The notes under the pieces: generated by a model | What the model was told of the DNA's origin: nothing | The model's database searches: none | The model's input: the letters and a program-made list of their open reading frames with translations, nothing else | Shown here: in pieces, positions 60,818 to 64,000 of the stretch | Position numbering within the stretch: position 1 is the first letter of the stretch | How the letters are laid out: each line of letters begins with the position of its first letter | Assembly: GCF_000737195.2 (NCBI RefSeq) | Contig: NZ_JALM01000027.1 | Span: 19,638 to 83,637, forward strand | Reading direction: 5' to 3' | Length of the DNA: 64,000 nucleotides | DNA from: Sciscionella sediminilitoris | GTDB lineage: Bacteria > Actinomycetota > Actinomycetes > Mycobacteriales > Pseudonocardiaceae | Program-made: the position numbers and the translations under genes

Positions 60818-61366
60818 GTGCGACTCGTTCTCGTCGGCCCGCCTGGCGCGGGCAAAGGCACTCAGGCAGCCGTGCTGGCCGAACAGCTCGGTGTGCCGCA
60901 CATCTCGTCCGGTGATCTGTTCCGCGCCCACATCAAGGGCGGGACGGAACTCGGCAAACAGGTCTCGAGCATCCTCGACGAGGGCAAGCTCGTACCGGAC
61001 GACGTCACCAACGAGATGGTGCGCGAGCGCCTTGCCGAGCCGGACACCGCGAAGGGGTTCATCCTCGACGGGTTCCCGCGCAACACCGGACAGGCCGATG
61101 TGCTCGCCGGGATCCTGGCGAAGCAGGACGCCAAGATCGACGTGGTGCTGCAGTTCGAGGTTCCCGACGAGGAGCTGGTCGCCCGGCTGCTCGAGCGCGG
61201 CCGCACCGACGACACCGAGGCGGTCATCCGGGAACGGCAGGCCATCTACCGTTCGGAGACCGCGCCGCTGCTGGAGTACTACTCCGACATCCTCGTGACC
61301 ATCGACGCGGTCGGGGACGTCGAGGAGATCACCAAGCGCGCACTCGACGCGTTGCGAGGGCGCTGA
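60818..61366 (+). CDS. adk: Adenylate kinase
   Basis: A 182-residue short-type adenylate kinase (AMP + ATP to 2 ADP). P-loop GPPGAGKGTQ (residues 8-17), AMP-binding SSGDLFRAH and DGFPRN, and a short LID in RGRTDDTEAVIRERQ with no zinc cysteines. The short LID is typical of actinobacteria. GTG at 60818 follows GAGGAGG by 7 bases. It lies 46 bases after secY. Confidence 0.96.
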   Translation: MRLVLVGPPGAGKGTQAAVLAEQLGVPHISSGDLFRAHIKGGTELGKQVSSILDEGKLVPDDVTNEMVRERLAEPDTAKGFILDGFPRNTGQADVLAGILAKQDAKIDVVLQFEVPDEELVARLLERGRTDDTEAVIRERQAIYRSETAPLLEYYSDILVTIDAVGDVEEITKRALDALRGR

Positions 61367-61369
61367 ATC

Positions 61370-62164
61370 TTGTTCCGGAACCGGACCTCCATCGAGCTGA
61401 AGTCACCAGGCGAGATCGAAGCGATGCGTGCCTCGGGCGCGCTGGTCGCCAAGACCCTCGCCGCGGTGACCGAAGCGGCCCGCCCAGGCGTCTCCACCCT
61501 GGAGCTCGACGAACTCGCCGAGCAGACCATCAGGGACGCCGGCGCGGTGCCGAGCTTCCTCGGCTACCACGGGTTCACCGGCTCGATCTGCGCCTCGGTC
61601 AACGAGCAGATCGTGCACGGCATCCCGGCCAAGACCCAGGTACTCGCCGAAGGGGACCTGCTCTCGGTGGACTGCGGGGCGATCCTCGAAGGCTGGCACG
61701 GCGACTCGGCGGTGACCATCGCCGTGGGCGCCGTGTCCGCGGCCGACGAGGCGCTCTCCGCGGCGACAAGGGCCTCGATGCTGGCCGGGATCGAGGCCGC
61801 TGCCGCCGGTGCGCGGCTGACCGACATCTCGCACGCCATCGAGCAGTCGATCCTGCGCAGCAGTTCCGCGGACGGGACCGAGTACGGAATCGTGCGGGAG
61901 TACGGCGGGCACGGAATCGGCACCGCCATGCACATGGAGCCGTTCCTGCCCAACTACGGGAAACCGGGGCACGGGCCCAAACTGCGTACCGGAATGGCGA
62001 TCGCCATCGAGCCGATGCTCACCGGGGGCACCGAGGAAACGGTGGAACTCGAGGACGGCTGGACGGTGGTCACCGCGGACGGCTCGCGGGCCGCGCACTG
62101 GGAACACACCGTAGCCATCACCGAGGACGGACCCTGGGTGCTCACCGCTCCGGCCGGGGATTAG
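61370..62164 (+). CDS. map: Methionine aminopeptidase
   Basis: A 264-residue type I enzyme removing N-terminal Met. The metal ligands are Asp in VDCGA, Asp in HGDSAV, His in GGHGIGT, Glu in AIEPML and Glu in EHTVAI, all present, and HGIP (near 84) holds the substrate His. No N-terminal zinc finger. The TTG at 61370 comes 3 bases after the adk stop; coupling is likely. It ends the secY-adk-map group. Confidence 0.95.
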   Translation: MFRNRTSIELKSPGEIEAMRASGALVAKTLAAVTEAARPGVSTLELDELAEQTIRDAGAVPSFLGYHGFTGSICASVNEQIVHGIPAKTQVLAEGDLLSVDCGAILEGWHGDSAVTIAVGAVSAADEALSAATRASMLAGIEAAAAGARLTDISHAIEQSILRSSSADGTEYGIVREYGGHGIGTAMHMEPFLPNYGKPGHGPKLRTGMAIAIEPMLTGGTEETVELEDGWTVVTADGSRAAHWEHTVAITEDGPWVLTAPAGD

Positions 62165-62207
62165 CCGCCGAAAAACACCCCCATTGCGGTAACCCGATAA
62201 GGCAAGC

Positions 62208-62525
62208 TCAGAGCACGCTGGCCGGCGGCAGCGAGGTCCGCACCGGATACAGCACCCCGAGCTCGGCCTCCGCCCTGCGCAGGCCTTCGGTGCTCAGCGA
62301 ATAGCTGATGGTGTTTCCCGCCCGCCTGGTGTGCACCAGTCCCGCCTCGCGGAGAACCTTGAGATGCTGCGAGACCGTGGGCTGGGCCAGCTCGAACACC
62401 TCGTGGAAGTCACAGGCGCGCACCTCTTCCTCCGCGGAGAGTCTGCGCATGATCGCCAACCGGATCGGGCTTCCCAGCGCCTTGAACACCCCCGCGGCTG
62501 CGACCACCTCTTCCTGCTCCTGCAT
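62208..62525 (-). CDS. ArsR/SmtB-type small regulator
   Basis: A 105-residue winged-HTH protein (GSPIRLAIMRRLSAEEEVRACDFHEVFELAQPTVSQHLKVLREAGLV). The alpha-3 region has a single Cys in ACDFH, reminiscent of but not identical to the ELCxCD metal site, so metal sensing is possible but not shown. The ATG at 62525 is chosen; the longer upstream frame is non-coding in character. It is an insertion between map and infA on the opposite strand. Confidence 0.88.
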   Translation of the reverse strand: MQEQEEVVAAAGVFKALGSPIRLAIMRRLSAEEEVRACDFHEVFELAQPTVSQHLKVLREAGLVHTRRAGNTISYSLSTEGLRRAEAELGVLYPVRTSLPPASVL

Positions 62526-62826
62526 ACGCAACAGCCTACCCCATTCGTGTGAATTTGACGTACATAGAGTGACTTGTCCGTTGCGCCTTGGTGGCCAGGT
62601 CAGGGCCGTTGCGCAGGCCGTTCGCACGACCGCGTACACTTGACGATTGGCGCACAAGTCGCGCCGGGTTCGTCGTGTCCGTGGCGAGGGCGATAAGGGT
62701 CGAAACACCCATACCAATCCTTACCACGGCACATCGCTCATGCGTGGAATTCGGCACCTGAAGCGAGGCGTGCCCACCCCCGTTCACCGGGGGTAACCAT
62801 GAAGCACGTCACGAAACGCGGAGGAC
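62526..62826. other. Intergenic and infA leader region
   Basis: A 301-bp stretch. It contains promoter material for the minus-strand ArsR gene and for infA, including a TACACT (62635-62640) that could be a -10 box on the plus strand with no good -35 at 17 bp. Further on is a 7-bp hairpin and an 11-codon upstream reading frame that overlaps the infA start. No larger gene is seen. Confidence 0.5.
62776..62794 (+). promoter_or_regulatory. Hairpin in infA leader
   Basis: ACCCCCG (62776-62782) and CGGGGGT (62788-62794) form a perfect 7-bp stem with a 5-base loop. The right arm carries the G-run that would serve as ribosome site of the upstream reading frame starting at 62799, so folding could hide it. 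Confidence 0.5.
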
Positions 62827-62834
62827 ATGGGTAA
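62799..62834 (+). CDS. Possible 11-residue leader peptide overlapping infA start
   Basis: The reading frame ATG...TAA encodes [17 protein letters not shown] run lies 5 bases before its ATG. Its stop codon (62832-62834) falls 5 bases inside infA, and infA's own GGAGG site lies within it. Translation could couple to or compete with infA initiation. No direct evidence that it is translated. Confidence 0.35.
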   Translation: MKHVTKRGGHG

Positions 62835-63045
62835 AAAGGATGCGCTCGAGGTAGAGGGCCATGTGGTCGAGCCACTCCCCAACGCGATGTTCCGTGTCGA
62901 GTTGGAGAACGGGCACAAGGTTCTCGCGCACATCAGCGGCAAGATGCGCCAGCACTACATTCGCATCCTGCCCGAGGACCGGGTCGTCGTAGAGCTCTCG
63001 CCATACGACCTCACCCGTGGCCGCATCGTCTACCGCTACAAGTGA
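62827..63045 (+). CDS. infA: Translation initiation factor IF-1
   Basis: A 72-residue OB-fold factor: [71 protein letters not shown] is essentially the actinobacterial IF-1 (only part quoted as motif: [13 protein letters not shown]). It occupies the ribosomal A site during initiation. ATG 62827 follows GGAGG. First gene of the infA-rpmJ-rpsM-rpsK group. Confidence 0.97.
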   Translation: MGKKDALEVEGHVVEPLPNAMFRVELENGHKVLAHISGKMRQHYIRILPEDRVVVELSPYDLTRGRIVYRYK

Positions 63046-63090
63046 CGTGCACCGACCGAGCAAGATCGTCACTGACAAAAGGATCAAGAC

Positions 63091-63204
63091 GTGAAGGTTC
63101 AGCCAAGCGTCAAGAAGATCTGTGACAGCTGCCAGGTCATCCGCCGGCACGGGCGGGTACTGGTGATCTGCAGCAACCCCAGGCACAAGCAGCGCCAGGG
63201 CTGA
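63091..63204 (+). CDS. rpmJ: 50S ribosomal protein L36
   Basis: A 37-residue protein, [18 protein letters not shown] through RHKQRQG. Cys11 and Cys14, a further Cys in VICSNP and the His of PRHK form the zinc site, so this is the zinc-containing (C+) form. GTG 63091 follows AAAAGGA. Its usual place between infA and rpsM supports the call. Confidence 0.96.
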   Translation: MKVQPSVKKICDSCQVIRRHGRVLVICSNPRHKQRQG

Positions 63205-63282
63205 AGCAGAGCACAGATCGCAGTACGCGAACAACACAGAGAACTCCTCGCACCTCCACGCGCAGACGAGCACGTGGTCACC

Positions 63283-63347
63283 CCCGGAACTCCAGGCCGG
63301 GGCCGGAACGAGCCAATTCCGGGCGGGCGGGGAGGGCACACCTGGAG
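63283..63347 (+). ncRNA. Pseudoknot-capable leader before rpsM
   Basis: In the 160-bp gap between rpmJ and rpsM, CCCGGAA (63283-63289) complements TTCCGGG (63317-63323). The next 7 bases CTCCAGG (63290-63296) complement CCTGGAG (63341-63347). The two pairings interlock (A-B-A'-B'), which is pseudoknot topology, and the second ends 8 bases before the AGGAG ribosome site of rpsM. In E. coli the leader of the rpsM operon folds as a pseudoknot bound by S4. Relation to that element is inferred. Confidence 0.45.
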
Positions 63348-63364
63348 CATGCATAAGGAGAACG

Positions 63365-63742
63365 ATGGCTCGACTCATGGGCGTCGACCTCCCCCGTGAA
63401 AAGCGGATGGAGATCGCGCTGACCTACATCTACGGCATCGGCCGTACCCGAGCGAAGGAGCTGCTCGCCGCCACCGGCGTCAGCCCCGACCTGCGCAGCA
63501 AGGACCTCGCCGACGACGACGTCATCAAGCTGCGCGACCACATCGAAGAGAACTTCCGGGTGGAAGGCGATCTTCGCCGCGAGGTGCAGGCCGACATCCG
63601 TCGCAAGATGGAGATCGGCTGCTACGAGGGGCTGCGGCACCGCCGCAATCTCCCGGTTCATGGTCAGCGGACCAAGACCAACGCGCGGACCCGTAAGGGC
63701 CCGAAGAAGACCGTCGCAGGCAAGAAGAAGGCAGGGCGCTGA
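63365..63742 (+). CDS. rpsM: 30S ribosomal protein S13
   Basis: A 125-residue S13: [25 protein letters not shown], then KIL-type helix replaced by [12 protein letters not shown], the [24 protein letters not shown] segment and a lysine-rich tail [12 protein letters not shown] that reaches the P-site tRNA. ATG 63365 follows AAGGAGAACG. Its stop overlaps the rpsK start (TGATG). Confidence 0.97.
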   Translation: MARLMGVDLPREKRMEIALTYIYGIGRTRAKELLAATGVSPDLRSKDLADDDVIKLRDHIEENFRVEGDLRREVQADIRRKMEIGCYEGLRHRRNLPVHGQRTKTNARTRKGPKKTVAGKKKAGR

Positions 63743-64000
63743 TGCCACCCAAGTCTCGTACCGCGGGCGTCAAGAAGGTGCGCCGCAAGGAAAAGAAGAA
63801 CATCTCGGCCGGGCAGGCCCACATCAAGTCGACGTTCAACAACACGATCGTCTCGATCACCGACCCCTCCGGCGCGGTGATCTCGTGGGCCTCCGCCGGT
63901 CACGTCGGGTTCAAGGGCTCGAAGAAGTCCACCCCGTTCGCCGCCCAGATGGCCGCGGAGAACGCCGCGCGCAAGGCCGCCGAACACGGCATGAAGAAGG
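63742..64000 (+). CDS. rpsK: 30S ribosomal protein S11, 3' truncated by window edge
   Basis: The first 86 residues are visible: [20 protein letters not shown], then [21 protein letters not shown] and [29 protein letters not shown], the S11 core. The gene runs off the window end. It begins by overlapping rpsM (TGATG), and rpsD-rpoA-rplQ would be expected next. Confidence 0.96.
   Translation, partial: MPPKSRTAGVKKVRRKEKKNISAGQAHIKSTFNNTIVSITDPSGAVISWASAGHVGFKGSKKSTPFAAQMAAENAARKAAEHGMKK

Overview
This is a GC-rich window from the chromosome of a filamentous-type actinobacterium. It is probably a member of the Pseudonocardiales. The evidence is the strong G/C preference at third codon positions, a SepH-type septation protein, a DUF1905 protein, CGNR and EfeOB genes, and above all an ESX-4-like type VII secretion (T7SS) locus beside rplM-rpsI-glmM. 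That neighbourhood is also known in mycobacteria. The genus is an inference; no rRNA or tRNA gene was seen.

Layout. 1-1.3 kb: the 3' part of a flavin monooxygenase. 1.4-4.1 kb: a four-gene plus-strand island that looks T7SS-related. 4.1-7.0 kb: a LysR regulator divergent from an NmrA/SDR pair, then an L,D-transpeptidase. 7.1-10.6 kb: amidohydrolase, aldose epimerase and amino-acid permease. 10.7-14.7 kb: efeO-efeB (haem/iron) followed by a lipoprotein phosphoesterase. 14.7-19.5 kb: DUF1905, MFS, pdxH, serine hydrolase and a Clp-N/HTH pair. 19.6-25.8 kb: serC and sepH, facing the overlapping minus-strand operon nnrD-alr-hydrolase-tsaE. 25.9-33.5 kb: regulator/enzyme pairs (TetR/SDR, MerR/CMD), MFS, a zinc dehydrogenase, glmS and hydrolases.

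34.4-56.3 kb is the T7SS region. On the minus strand, the rplM-rpsI-glmM block lies between a substrate-like module (110 aa, 860 aa, 129 aa) and the esxU-esxT pair. Next come a 92-aa protein, an Hsp70-like membrane protein and eccC. eccD-mycP run on the plus strand, a second small/large substrate-like module and eccB on the minus strand, and eccE with a conserved partner on the plus strand. The locus therefore encodes the ATPase (EccC), channel (EccD), periplasmic/membrane parts (EccB, EccE), the mycosin protease (MycP), two WXG100 proteins and several probable clients or accessory proteins. Two modules share a GMPMMGG-type tail, and two small proteins share a DDEDFS tail.

56.3-64 kb: GNAT, a CGNR regulator divergent from an MFS exporter, and an ArsR/SRPBCC pair. 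The secY-adk-map end of the ribosomal protein superoperon follows, interrupted by a small ArsR-type gene, then infA-rpmJ-rpsM-rpsK (rpsK runs off the window).

Regulatory sequence seen directly includes a 19-bp perfect inverted repeat between tetR and its SDR neighbour, twin 16-bp operators before the HTH gene, probable leaderless promoters for the HTH and ArsR genes, and a MerR-type promoter. There is also a cluster of DnaA-box-like sequences in a convergent intergenic gap near 34.4 kb, an upstream ORF and hairpin before infA, and a pseudoknot-capable leader before rpsM.
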